NCBI GenBank assembly: GCA_964397445.1
Contig: CAYNHZ010000004.1
Location: 121,410 to 185,409, forward strand
DNA: 64,000 nt
Reading direction: 5' to 3'
DNA from: CAYNHZ01 sp964397445
GTDB lineage: Bacteria > Bacteroidota > Bacteroidia > Bacteroidales > UBA932
Shown one piece after another: positions 1 to 8,668 of the stretch. The translations under genes and the position numbers were made by a program. The notes under the pieces are model-generated. The model ran no database searches. It saw only the letters and a program-made list of their open reading frames with translations, and was not told the DNA's origin. Position 1 is the first letter of the stretch; each line of letters begins with the position of its first letter.

Positions 1-610
1 GTAGTCCAAAGAAGTCTATACTCCAGGCATAAATTACATCTGACAATTTCATAGCGAGCAACATCGGTGCCCCCGATGCTTTAACATCTTCCCAAAGTGA
101 AGTATTGATTGTAACTTCAGCAAAATTGATAACGGTCTTGATATCCTTTTCGTGAACATCTACATACATCGAATCCTTCAGAGAGAAAAGGACATATGAT
201 CTTTTGTCTTTTTCATAAACTAAATAGGCCAAAGATCTCTCTTCATCTTTTGTGTAAAAAGCGTGGTACGAATACCCAACCTTAATCTGCCTTAAATCAA
301 ATTTTCTCTTGGCTATTTCTGATAGAGTATAGGCATCCTTTTGGGTAACCCCGAGTCTCTCCATCAAGGTTGAGAAAAACTCCCCTCTTCCAATCTTCCC
401 CTCCTCAATATCATACTCGGAAATAGGCAATCCATACTCAAAAATTGTGTCCTTAGGCATAAAAGTCTGATCGACTATCTCTTCTTCATTATTATAGTTA
501 CGAAATGAGGTTACCGAATAATAAATCAGAGCAGTTGATGAAAGGATGATAATAATAGCTATCGAACTAAATAACAGCTTTTTACCGAAAGAATATTGTT
601 TAAACTTCAT
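1..610 (-). CDS. M23-family cell-wall metallopeptidase, N-terminal part (runs off the window)
   Basis: The gene starts at the ATG at 610-608 and leaves the window after about 203 codons, so the catalytic domain is not visible. The protein opens MKFKQYSFGKKLLFSS, with one membrane segment at about residues 10-30 that acts as signal or anchor. The following region (GLPISEYDIEEGKIGRGEFF, then FDLRQIKVGYSYHAFYTKDE and YAWSIDFFG) resembles the conserved N-terminal domain of Bacteroidota M23 murein endopeptidases. The family cuts peptide cross-links in peptidoglycan in the periplasm. The gene is divergent from mraZ, a sensible place for a cell-wall hydrolase. Family assignment rests on the N-terminal domain only; the zinc ligands (HxxxD, HxH) would lie outside the window. 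Confidence 0.7.
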   Translation of the reverse strand, partial: MKFKQYSFGKKLLFSSIAIIIILSSTALIYYSVTSFRNYNNEEEIVDQTFMPKDTIFEYGLPISEYDIEEGKIGRGEFFSTLMERLGVTQKDAYTLSEIAKRKFDLRQIKVGYSYHAFYTKDEERSLAYLVYEKDKRSYVLFSLKDSMYVDVHEKDIKTVINFAEVTINTSLWEDVKASGAPMLLAMKLSDVIYAWSIDFFGL

Positions 611-633
611 AAATGTTAAGATTTATTTGATTG

Positions 634-641
634 CAAAGTAA
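634..641 (-). promoter_or_regulatory. Possible -7 box of the M23 peptidase gene
   Basis: Read on the minus strand this is TTACTTTG, seven of eight matches to the Bacteroidota -7 consensus TAnnTTTG, lying 23 nt upstream of the peptidase ATG. No convincing -33 box was identified. Confidence 0.35.
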
Positions 642-670
642 TTAAATATTTGCTATCAATAAAACTAATT

Positions 671-706
671 GTGGAAAACTTTGTAAAATTGTGGAAAACT
701 TTGGAA
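671..706 (+). promoter_or_regulatory. Putative MraZ-binding repeat upstream of mraZ
   Basis: Four pentamers lie exactly 10 bp apart: TGGAA at 672, TGTAA at 682, TGGAA at 692 and TGGAA at 702, each followed by a 5-nt spacer. A 17-bp direct repeat (667-683 and 687-703) is part of this. E. coli MraZ is known to bind TGGGN repeats separated by 5 nt upstream of its own gene, and the geometry here is the same with A in place of the third G. The repeat lies directly upstream of the mraZ -7 box, so autorepression is inferred. Confidence 0.6.
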
Positions 707-715
707 TATATTTAT

Positions 716-723
716 TAATTTTG
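716..723 (+). promoter_or_regulatory. -7 box of the dcw cluster promoter
   Basis: TAATTTTG matches the Bacteroidota -7 consensus TAnnTTTG in full. It ends only 4 nt before the mraZ ATG at 728, so the predicted transcription start falls on or next to the start codon and the mRNA may be leaderless. Confidence 0.55.
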
Positions 724-727
724 CGCT

Positions 728-1180
728 ATGGTAAAGTTCGTAGGAGAATATAGGGCAAAGTTGGACGACAAAGGGAGATTAGTGTTCCCAAGTGCGTTTA
801 AATCTCTTATGGATAGTGGTGAACCGGCACGATTTGTCGTTAAAAAAGATCTCTTTAATCCTTGCCTTGCTATTTATACCTACCAAGAGTGGGAAAAGGA
901 GTCTGAAGGGGTAAAATCTAAGCTCAATTTTTTCAATAAAGATCATAACCGTTTTTGGAGGGGATATATGAGTGACAGAGCTCTGATCGAGCCGGATGAG
1001 AAAATTGGGAGAATAACCATTCCAAAACAACTATTGGATAGTATTGATGTTAGTAAAGAGGTTGTTTTTAGTGGAAATGATCATAAAATAGAGTTGTGGG
1101 CAAAAGAGACTTTTGATGCCTGCAAATTATCTAACGAGGAATTTGTTTCTATTGCCGAAAATATATTGGGTAAACTTTAA
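728..1180 (+). CDS. mraZ: MraZ transcriptional regulator of the dcw cluster
   Basis: 150-residue protein with two SpoVT/AbrB-type swapped-hairpin halves: the first at about residues 5-25 (GEYRAKLDDKGRLVFPSAFK), the second at about 87-123 (DEKIGRITIPKQLL). MraZ forms a ring-shaped oligomer that binds DNA repeats upstream of its own gene and controls the division and cell wall operon. It is the first gene of the cluster here, as in most bacteria, and a matching 10-bp-phased repeat lies just upstream (671-706). Length and position fit the family and there are no anomalies. rsmH follows after 15 bp. Confidence 0.95.
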   Translation: MVKFVGEYRAKLDDKGRLVFPSAFKSLMDSGEPARFVVKKDLFNPCLAIYTYQEWEKESEGVKSKLNFFNKDHNRFWRGYMSDRALIEPDEKIGRITIPKQLLDSIDVSKEVVFSGNDHKIELWAKETFDACKLSNEEFVSIAENILGKL

Positions 1181-1195
1181 TATCTAAGATGCCTT

Positions 1196-2104
1196 ATGTC
1201 AAGCTATCACACACCTGTGCTTTTAAAAGAGAGTATAGATGCTCTCGAAATTAAAGAAAACGGAACATATATAGATGCCACCTTAGGAGGAGGTGGACAT
1301 AGTAGAGAGATTCTCTCCAAACTCGGGACAAAGGGGAGGCTATTGGTCTTTGATAAAGATAGTGATGCCATTAAAAATGCCCCTGACGATAAAAGGGTTG
1401 TCGTGGTCCATAATAATTTTAGATTTATTCACAATTTCGTTCACTACTATGGTTTCGATTATGTTGACGGAATTATAGCAGATCTCGGCGTTTCATCTCA
1501 TCAATTCGACACCTCTGATCGAGGATTCTCATTTAGATTCGAATCTGACCTTGATATGAGAATGAATACATTATCCGATAAAAGTGCCATAGATATCCTA
1601 AATAACTATAGAGAAGAGGATTTGGCAAGGGTGTTGAAGTTGTATGGCGAATTAGACAATAGTAAAAAGATAGCAAATCTAATCTGCACCGCAAGGGAGG
1701 TAAACCATATTATCACTACAGCAGATCTGTGTAAAGCATTAGAGAAAGTGATGCCACCTGTCTCAGAACACAAGTTTCTCGCTAAAATATATCAAGCTTT
1801 AAGGATAGAGGTAAATGGAGAGATGAGTAGTTTGGAATATTTTCTAAAAGGGGCTAAACGCTCACTTAGGGAGGGGGGAAAAATATCTGTCATAACATAT
1901 CACTCTTTAGAAGATAGGATGGTTAAGAACTATTTCCGTTCAGGATCAATAGATGGGATCGAGAGCAGGGATCTGTATGGTAAAAAAGAGTGCCCATTTA
2001 GAGTTGTAAATAAAAAGCCACTATTACCTTGTGAAAATGAGATTTCATCAAATACAAGGGCAAGAAGTGCAAAACTTAGAGTTGGAGAGAGGGTTGCATT
2101 ATGA
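1196..2104 (+). CDS. rsmH: 16S rRNA (cytosine-1402-N4) methyltransferase RsmH (MraW)
   Basis: 302 residues, the usual family length. RsmH uses S-adenosylmethionine to methylate N4 of C1402 in the ribosomal P site. The SAM-binding glycine loop is GGGGHS at residues 31-36, an acidic motif DKDSDAI follows at 53-59, and the family hallmark DLGVSSHQFD is at about 96-105. The C terminus carries the SNTRARSAKLRV motif typical of the family. The stop overlaps the ftsL start by 4 nt (ATGA), indicating translational coupling in the dcw operon. Confidence 0.96.
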   Translation: MSSYHTPVLLKESIDALEIKENGTYIDATLGGGGHSREILSKLGTKGRLLVFDKDSDAIKNAPDDKRVVVVHNNFRFIHNFVHYYGFDYVDGIIADLGVSSHQFDTSDRGFSFRFESDLDMRMNTLSDKSAIDILNNYREEDLARVLKLYGELDNSKKIANLICTAREVNHIITTADLCKALEKVMPPVSEHKFLAKIYQALRIEVNGEMSSLEYFLKGAKRSLREGGKISVITYHSLEDRMVKNYFRSGSIDGIESRDLYGKKECPFRVVNKKPLLPCENEISSNTRARSAKLRVGERVAL

Positions 2105-2433
2105 AAAATAATTTTTTTGCAAATCTCTTCGGGGGTCAGATATTATTAGTTAGAGGTGGATTGATAAGACATTGGAAATTCGTTATTTATGTATTTTTCT
2201 TGATAATCTTGTATATCTCCATCCACTTTGGAGTGAGAGATACGATCCATACGATAACCAAAAATGAAGATGTTATAAAAAGCTTAAAAGCCGAGTACAT
2301 AGGAAAGAATGCCAAATTATTATTTATGAGCAAACGAGGGGAGATAGAACAAAGGTTACAAGAGGAAAACTCAACACTTGTCGCACCATCATCACCCCCT
2401 GTTAGAATAATTTTAGATGGGAATGTCAGATAA
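2101..2433 (+). CDS. ftsL: FtsL-like cell division protein
   Basis: 110-residue single-pass membrane protein: short cytoplasmic N terminus, transmembrane segment at about residues 26-43 (FVIYVFFLIILYISIHFGV), then a periplasmic region that looks helical and could form a coiled coil (about 50-90). In the divisome FtsL bridges FtsB/FtsQ and the FtsWI synthase. Sequence conservation in FtsL is weak, so the call rests on topology, size and its place between rsmH and ftsI. The start overlaps the rsmH stop by 4 nt. Confidence 0.8.
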   Translation: MKNNFFANLFGGQILLVRGGLIRHWKFVIYVFFLIILYISIHFGVRDTIHTITKNEDVIKSLKAEYIGKNAKLLFMSKRGEIEQRLQEENSTLVAPSSPPVRIILDGNVR

Positions 2434-4546
2434 CGGAAATATGGAGAATATCGTAAAGAAGTTTAAGATTGTATATCTTCTCTTCCTTCTTGCAGGACTT
2501 GCTGCAATAGGGAAGGTCGTATACATTCAATTCTTTAGTGATACCATTGTCACAGCTGACGATATGTATAAAACCGAAAAGATAGAGGCGACAAGGGGGA
2601 GTATTTTATCAAAAGATGGGCGACCATTAGCCACCTCAATCCCCTATTTTGAGATTCGAATGGATTGCTCAACTGTTAATGATACCATTTTTGATAAGGG
2701 GGTTGATGGACTTTCAAAAGAGTTATCGGGTTTGTTTGGGAACAAATCCTCTTCGGATTACCGTAAAGAGCTTTTAGATGCCCGTAAAAAAGGGAATAAG
2801 TATAAATTATTGGGAAATAGAACTGTTGATTTTATTGAGATGGAACAGGTTAAAGGATTCCCTATTTTCAGTGCGGGAAGGTATAAAGGGGGGTTAATTA
2901 TTGTTCAGAAAAATAAAAGGACAAATCCTTATGGAAAGCTTGCATATCGAACAATCGGTTATGTAAATGAAGTTGGTGGTGGTGTTGGTATTGAGAATAG
3001 TTTCAATTATTACCTAAAGGGAAAAGACGGGGAACAGAAAATTCATAGACTGCCCGGGAATGAGTGGATTCCCGTAAGTGGGGAGAATGCTATCCCCGCA
3101 GTAGACGGCTACGATGTTCAAACAACATTAGATATTGATATTCAAGAGGCTGCCGAGACGGCTCTTCGTTATCAGCTCTCTCTAAACGATGTATTTGAAG
3201 GGGGAACAGCAATAGTGATGGAGGTAAAAACAGGGGCTGTCAGGGCTATTGCAAATATGAAGAAAATGAAGAACGGAGAGTATGATGAATCGTACAACTA
3301 CGCAATCGGATTTGCAACCGAACCGGGATCTACAATGAAACTTGCCTCTCTTCTATGTCTGTTAGAGGATGGCTATGTCACATTGGACACCCCAATTGAT
3401 GGGGGAGACGGCAGATGGTACTACAATAATATTCTATTTTCCGACACTAAGAAAGGGGGATATGGGATGCTTGATGTAAAGACAGCATTTGAAAAATCTT
3501 CAAACGTTTGTTTCTCAAAACTTGTTGTTGATCATTATAAAGGGAGGGAAGAGGATTTTGTTGCAAGGTGGCACAATATGAAGATAAATGAGAAATTCAA
3601 TCTTGAAATAGAGGGAGAAGGGAGAGGACTTATCTATTCTCCTGAAGATAAAGGGTTTTGGGAAAGCACTACTCTACCTATGATGGGAATCGGTTATAGT
3701 GTTGCACTCACCCCTCTTCACACCCTCACATTTTATAATGCGGTTGCAAATGATGGCAAAATGATGAAACCCTATTTCGTTGAGAATTATCAGAGGGACG
3801 GAGTGATAGAGACCTCTTTCGAACCACAGGAATTAAGCGGTTCTATTTGCTCCAAAGGGACTATCATAGAGGCAAAAAAGGCACTTAGGGGGGTAGTAGA
3901 ACACGGAACTGCCAAAAACTGTAACGATCCGAGATATTCAATTTCGGGAAAAACCGGAACTGCACAAATAGCAGATGGAAAATCGGGCTATATTGATAAA
4001 GATGGGTACAAAAGACACCAAGCCTCATTTGCAGGTTTTTTCCCATCAGAAAAACCGAAATATTCTTGTATTGTCGTTATGTACACAGGTAAAACAAGGG
4101 GTAATTTCTATGGAGGATCTTGGGCATCTCCTGTATTTAAAATGATTGCAGATAAAATCTACTCTAACAATCCCGATTGGAATGAGCCTCTGTACTCTAA
4201 AGGGATTGTTCCTCCTGATACCCCGTCAATAGCTGCAGGGAGAGCAAAAGAGGGGAAAATAACTCTCTCATCGTTGCCAATAAAAGAGAAATTTAAAATT
4301 CCAGACTCCGGTTGGATTGATATTGGCAAAGTTGATAGTTTGAATATCGGTGTAACAGAGATAAAGATAGAGATGGGATTTGTACCTAATGTAATAAATA
4401 TGGGGCTAAAAGACGCGCTATATATTCTTGAGAATGAGGGGTATAGCGTTAATTTCTCCGGCAAAGGGAGGGTGATTTCACAATCGCCAATAGCTGGATC
4501 GTACTTAGAGAAAAAAGGAAATATAGAAATACAATTATCAGAATAA
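2417..4546 (+). CDS. ftsI: Division-specific class B penicillin-binding protein (FtsI/SpoVD type) with C-terminal PASTA domain
   Basis: 709 residues. One N-terminal membrane anchor (about 16-40), a PBP dimerisation domain (about 55-220), then the transpeptidase domain with all three active-site motifs: STMK at 305-308 (catalytic Ser305), SSN at 361-363 and KTGT at 512-515. A PASTA domain (about 648-709, MGFVPNVINMGLKDALYILE onward) ends the protein. It cross-links septal peptidoglycan as partner of FtsW. This start overlaps ftsL by 17 nt; an in-frame ATG at 2441 (MENIVKKFK), just after the ftsL stop, is an equally good candidate. Confidence 0.94.
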   Translation: MGMSDNGNMENIVKKFKIVYLLFLLAGLAAIGKVVYIQFFSDTIVTADDMYKTEKIEATRGSILSKDGRPLATSIPYFEIRMDCSTVNDTIFDKGVDGLSKELSGLFGNKSSSDYRKELLDARKKGNKYKLLGNRTVDFIEMEQVKGFPIFSAGRYKGGLIIVQKNKRTNPYGKLAYRTIGYVNEVGGGVGIENSFNYYLKGKDGEQKIHRLPGNEWIPVSGENAIPAVDGYDVQTTLDIDIQEAAETALRYQLSLNDVFEGGTAIVMEVKTGAVRAIANMKKMKNGEYDESYNYAIGFATEPGSTMKLASLLCLLEDGYVTLDTPIDGGDGRWYYNNILFSDTKKGGYGMLDVKTAFEKSSNVCFSKLVVDHYKGREEDFVARWHNMKINEKFNLEIEGEGRGLIYSPEDKGFWESTTLPMMGIGYSVALTPLHTLTFYNAVANDGKMMKPYFVENYQRDGVIETSFEPQELSGSICSKGTIIEAKKALRGVVEHGTAKNCNDPRYSISGKTGTAQIADGKSGYIDKDGYKRHQASFAGFFPSEKPKYSCIVVMYTGKTRGNFYGGSWASPVFKMIADKIYSNNPDWNEPLYSKGIVPPDTPSIAAGRAKEGKITLSSLPIKEKFKIPDSGWIDIGKVDSLNIGVTEIKIEMGFVPNVINMGLKDALYILENEGYSVNFSGKGRVISQSPIAGSYLEKKGNIEIQLSE

Positions 4547-4547
4547 A

Positions 4548-6014
4548 ATGAAGTTAAGTGATATAATAAAAGGAATAGAGATTGCAAATGTGATTGGCAA
4601 TACGGATATGGAGATTTCATCTATCTCTTCCGATTCTCGTCAATGCACTCAAGGGTCACTCTTTGTAGCTGTTAAAGGTTTTGAATCAGATGGACACGGA
4701 TACATTGAGAATGCAATCGGTTTAGGGGCCAAAGCAATTGTGTATGAAAACCAAACATATACTGAAATAATTCGGAAAAACTCTATTGCAGGGATCCAAG
4801 TCTCAAACTCAAGGAGATCTGTTGCCCTCATTGCAGATAATTATTTCAACCATCCGAGTTCAAAACTCAATATAGTAGGGATAACAGGGACCAACGGAAA
4901 GACAACTATCGCAACACTTCTATTCAATCTTTTCAGATCGCTCGGATATAGCTGCGGACTCCTCTCCACTATTGCTAATTATATTGATAATGAGAAATAT
5001 CCAACAATAAATACAACTCAAGACCCCATCACTATCAATACACTTCTCAATAAAATGGTGGAAAAAGGGTGTCAATATTGCTTTATGGAGGTGAGCTCTC
5101 ACTCACTACATCAAGATAGGGTAGCAGGGCTAAATTTCAAAGGGGCTGTGTTCACAAACTTAACACACGATCACCTTGATTATCACAAGACTTTTGCAGA
5201 ATATATAAGGTGTAAAAAGATGTTATTTGATTCTTTGCAAAAAGGCTCTTTTGCCCTTACAAACATTGATGATAAGAATGGGAATATAATGGTTCAGAAC
5301 ACTAAAGGGGATATTTACAGGTATTCCGCACGAAATATTGCAGATTTTAGTGTAAAAATCGTGGAGAAAAGCATTGAGGGTTCTCTGCTCAACATAAATG
5401 GAAAAGAGGTGTGGACAAGATTTATAGGTGTCCATAATGCCCACAATATAGTCGCTGTATATGGGACTGCCATTCTACTTGGGGCAAATAGTGATGAAGT
5501 TCTTACTGCCATTAGTGCATTGCAATCTGTTTCTGGACGGCTTGAATATATAAGGGGCGGGGAGGATTTGACAGCTGTCATTGATTATGCACACACTCCT
5601 GATGCACTTGAAAATGTACTTGTTACATTGAAAGATATATCTGATGGGAATCAACTCATTGCTGTATTCGGATGTGGTGGTAACAGAGATAAAACAAAGA
5701 GGCCAGAGATGGCTGCGATCGGTGCTAAATATGCAGATAAAGTGATTATTACCTCAGACAACCCCAGATTTGAAGAACCTGAGGATATTATTACAGATAT
5801 GAAAAGGGGGTTAGATACTAAAGGGAGGGCAAAATCTATCTTCATTACAGATAGAAAAGAGGCTATTAGGGCAGCACTCTCTCTTGCCGCGAAAGGAGCT
5901 ATTATTTTGATAGCAGGAAAAGGGCACGAGGATTACCAAATAATTAAAGGGGTAAAATACCATTTTGATGATAAAGAGATAGTTAATGATTTTTTTAACA
6001 ATATTAATAAATAG
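4548..6014 (+). CDS. murE: UDP-MurNAc-L-Ala-D-Glu:meso-diaminopimelate ligase MurE
   Basis: 488 residues. ATP-dependent cytoplasmic ligase adding the third stem-peptide residue. The Mur ligase P-loop is GITGTNGKTT (111-120), with central-domain motifs HDHLDYH (207-213) and a C-terminal domain from about residue 330. The DNPR motif at 404-407 is the recognised signature for meso-diaminopimelate rather than lysine, which indicates the chemistry of this organism's wall. The start lies 1 nt after the ftsI stop, so the genes are almost certainly cotranscribed. Confidence 0.96.
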   Translation: MKLSDIIKGIEIANVIGNTDMEISSISSDSRQCTQGSLFVAVKGFESDGHGYIENAIGLGAKAIVYENQTYTEIIRKNSIAGIQVSNSRRSVALIADNYFNHPSSKLNIVGITGTNGKTTIATLLFNLFRSLGYSCGLLSTIANYIDNEKYPTINTTQDPITINTLLNKMVEKGCQYCFMEVSSHSLHQDRVAGLNFKGAVFTNLTHDHLDYHKTFAEYIRCKKMLFDSLQKGSFALTNIDDKNGNIMVQNTKGDIYRYSARNIADFSVKIVEKSIEGSLLNINGKEVWTRFIGVHNAHNIVAVYGTAILLGANSDEVLTAISALQSVSGRLEYIRGGEDLTAVIDYAHTPDALENVLVTLKDISDGNQLIAVFGCGGNRDKTKRPEMAAIGAKYADKVIITSDNPRFEEPEDIITDMKRGLDTKGRAKSIFITDRKEAIRAALSLAAKGAIILIAGKGHEDYQIIKGVKYHFDDKEIVNDFFNNINK

Positions 6015-6019
6015 CTGAG

Positions 6020-7327
6020 ATGATATATCACCTAATAGAATATTTAAGATCTTTCTTTGACTTTCCCGGATCAGGGTTGATTCAATACATCTCTTTCCGT
6101 GCGATAATAGTGAGTGTGACCGCAATTTTAATATCATTAGTAGCAGGAAAAAGAATAATTAGTAAATTACAGAAAAAGCAGATCGGAGAGGAGATTAGAG
6201 ATCTCGGGCTTGAGGGACAAATAGCTAAGAAAGGGACCCCTACAATGGGGGGAATAATCATCATTTTATCTGTATTAATACCTGTTCTTCTATTTGCTAA
6301 ACTCAATAATACATATGTTCTTCTCCTCATATTCACAACTGTTTGGTTGGGATTTATAGGGTTTACAGATGACTATATAAAAGTCTTTAAGAAAAATAAA
6401 GAGGGACTACCGGGGAGATATAAGATAATTGGTCAGGTTATACTTGGTTTTATAGTTGGACTAACCCTATTTTTTAGTGATGGGGTTCTACTCAAAGATA
6501 ATGGGGTACAGCCTCAAACTGTCAACTCTTCCACTGCAACCACTCTCAATGAGAATAAAGTGGAGGTAAATAGAATTGATAAAGTAAATAAGTATCTCTA
6601 CACAAAAGCACACAAAAGCACCAAAACTACAATTCCGTTTTTTAAAGAGAATGAATTTGACTACGCTTGGTTAGCTCCCGGAGAGGGAAAGACTAAAGAG
6701 CTGATGCAGTGGATTATATATATTATTGTTATCATATTTGTAATAACCGCTGTATCGAATGGTACAAATCTGACAGATGGTATGGATGGCCTTGCGACAG
6801 GGGTGTCTGCAATTGTAGGGGCAACACTCGGAATACTTGCATACCTCTCTGGTAACTTCATTTATGCAGACTATTTAAACATAATGTATATTCCTGATAC
6901 AGGTGAAATTGTGATATTTATGGCTGCATTTATCGGAGCTCTTCTCGGATTTTTGTGGTACAATTCCTACCCTGCCCAAGTGTTTATGGGGGACACAGGA
7001 AGTTTGGCCTTAGGGGGGATAATTGGGGTAGCTGCCATTTTGATAAGAAAAGAGCTATTGATCCCTATCCTTTGTGGAATATTTTTGGTAGAATCACTTT
7101 CAGTAATCATCCAAAGGTATTATTTCAAATACACAAAGAAAAAATACGGAGAGGGAAAGAGAGTGTTTAAAATGAGCCCCCTTCATCATCATTTTCAGAA
7201 AGAGGGGATACCTGCCCTGATAAAGAGGCCTGTAAAAGCAATACCTGAGGCTAAAATCGTTATGCGATTTTGGTTAATTGCCATAATATTGTCGGTTATA
7301 ACTATTATTACATTAAAGATAAGATAA
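6020..7327 (+). CDS. mraY: Phospho-MurNAc-pentapeptide transferase MraY
   Basis: 435 residues, polytopic membrane enzyme that joins phospho-MurNAc-pentapeptide to undecaprenyl phosphate to make lipid I. Family motifs are present: GFTDDYIKV (catalytic Asp pair 117-118), NGTNLTDGMDG (247-257), GDTGSLALGG, and HHHFQKEG near the C terminus. It is longer than the roughly 360-residue proteobacterial enzyme because of a hydrophilic insert at about 155-230, an enlargement I associate with Bacteroidota MraY. It lies between murE and murD, with gaps of 5 and 2 nt. Confidence 0.96.
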   Translation: MIYHLIEYLRSFFDFPGSGLIQYISFRAIIVSVTAILISLVAGKRIISKLQKKQIGEEIRDLGLEGQIAKKGTPTMGGIIIILSVLIPVLLFAKLNNTYVLLLIFTTVWLGFIGFTDDYIKVFKKNKEGLPGRYKIIGQVILGFIVGLTLFFSDGVLLKDNGVQPQTVNSSTATTLNENKVEVNRIDKVNKYLYTKAHKSTKTTIPFFKENEFDYAWLAPGEGKTKELMQWIIYIIVIIFVITAVSNGTNLTDGMDGLATGVSAIVGATLGILAYLSGNFIYADYLNIMYIPDTGEIVIFMAAFIGALLGFLWYNSYPAQVFMGDTGSLALGGIIGVAAILIRKELLIPILCGIFLVESLSVIIQRYYFKYTKKKYGEGKRVFKMSPLHHHFQKEGIPALIKRPVKAIPEAKIVMRFWLIAIILSVITIITLKIR

Positions 7328-7329
7328 TT

Positions 7330-8664
7330 ATGAAAAGGATAGTTGTATTAGGTGGTGGGGAGAGTGGAATGGGATCCGCCGTACTTGCCAAAATAAAAGG
7401 GTTTAATGTTTTTCTTTCCGACAATGGAGCCATTGACGAGAAGATAAAAAATATCCTATCTCAATACCATATCCCATATGAAGAGGGAGGTCACACCAAA
7501 GACTTAATAACCAATGCTCAAGAGGTTATTAAAAGTCCCGGAATACCTGATAGTGCCCCTATTGTTCAAGAGATATTGGCTAAAGGGATACCTATAATCT
7601 CCGAGATAGAATTCGGAGGGAGATACGACCGCTCGAAAAAAATATGTATCACAGGGAGTAATGGAAAGACAACTACCACATCACTAATATACTATATGTT
7701 GAAAAATGCAGGATTTAATGTGGGGCTTGGGGGAAATATCGGGGATAGCTACGCATTTCAGGTTGCGACAAAAGATTATGATATATATGTGTTAGAGTTG
7801 AGTAGTTTTCAACTCGATGGAATGTATGATTTTAAAGCAGATATCGCTATCCTTCTAAATATTACCCCGGACCATTTAGATAGATATGATCACGATATGC
7901 AAAATTATATTAGGGCAAAATTCAGAATAACTCGAAATATGTCTGAAGATGATTGCTTTATATTTTGTCAAGATGATAATGTTACTGTTGGTCACCTAAA
8001 TGAGATCATTCTTAGAGCAAAATTGCTTCCGTTCTCACAGAAAGAGAGTGTAACTGAGGGGGCATACATTGAGAACGATAGAATGGAGGTAAAATACAAT
8101 GGAGAGGAGTATTCAATGTTTGTAAAAGATCTTTCGTTAAGTGGTAAACATAACATTTACAACTCGATGGCAACTGCTATCACAGGTAAAATAATGAATA
8201 TTACAAACAATATTATTCGTGATAGTCTTTCAACCTTCAAGAGTGTTGAACATAGGCTCGAGAAGGTTCTCTCCATAAAAGGGGTTCTATATATAAATGA
8301 TTCAAAGGCAACTAATGTAAATTCTACTTGGTATGCACTTGAGAGTATGGATAGACCGGTGATATGGATAGCTGGAGGGAAGGATAAAGGGAATGACTAC
8401 TCCGAAATATATGAATTGGTGGAGGAGAAGGTAAAAGGACTTATCTGTTTAGGGGTTGACAATAGAAAGCTTCACGAATGTTTCTCAGATAAAGTTTCAC
8501 AAATAGATGATGCCTCTTCGGCAAAAGAGGCTGTTGAGAAAGCGTATAAAATGGCAGAAAGCGGTGATGTTGTACTCCTCTCACCTTGTTGTGCAAGTTT
8601 TGATCTATTTAAGAATTATGAAGATAGGGGGAAACAATTTAAAGATGCAGTAAGAGAGTTATGA
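7330..8664 (+). CDS. murD: UDP-MurNAc-L-alanine:D-glutamate ligase MurD
   Basis: 444 residues from the ATG at 7330 (MKRIVVLGGGESGMGSA). A longer in-frame start at 7270 lies inside mraY and would add 20 residues without similarity, so it was not chosen. An N-terminal Rossmann fold binds the UDP moiety, the Mur P-loop GSNGKTTTTS is at about 109-118, and ELSSFQLDGM and NITPDHLDRY follow in the central domain. The enzyme adds D-glutamate to the nascent stem peptide in the cytoplasm. The ATG lies 2 nt after the mraY stop. Confidence 0.95.
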   Translation: MKRIVVLGGGESGMGSAVLAKIKGFNVFLSDNGAIDEKIKNILSQYHIPYEEGGHTKDLITNAQEVIKSPGIPDSAPIVQEILAKGIPIISEIEFGGRYDRSKKICITGSNGKTTTTSLIYYMLKNAGFNVGLGGNIGDSYAFQVATKDYDIYVLELSSFQLDGMYDFKADIAILLNITPDHLDRYDHDMQNYIRAKFRITRNMSEDDCFIFCQDDNVTVGHLNEIILRAKLLPFSQKESVTEGAYIENDRMEVKYNGEEYSMFVKDLSLSGKHNIYNSMATAITGKIMNITNNIIRDSLSTFKSVEHRLEKVLSIKGVLYINDSKATNVNSTWYALESMDRPVIWIAGGKDKGNDYSEIYELVEEKVKGLICLGVDNRKLHECFSDKVSQIDDASSAKEAVEKAYKMAESGDVVLLSPCCASFDLFKNYEDRGKQFKDAVREL

Positions 8665-8668
8665 TGAT

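Noticed and set aside
4159..4620. Antisense reading frame of 153 codons at the ftsI/murE junction
   Set aside because: It overlaps two well-supported genes and its composition is that of an antisense shadow.
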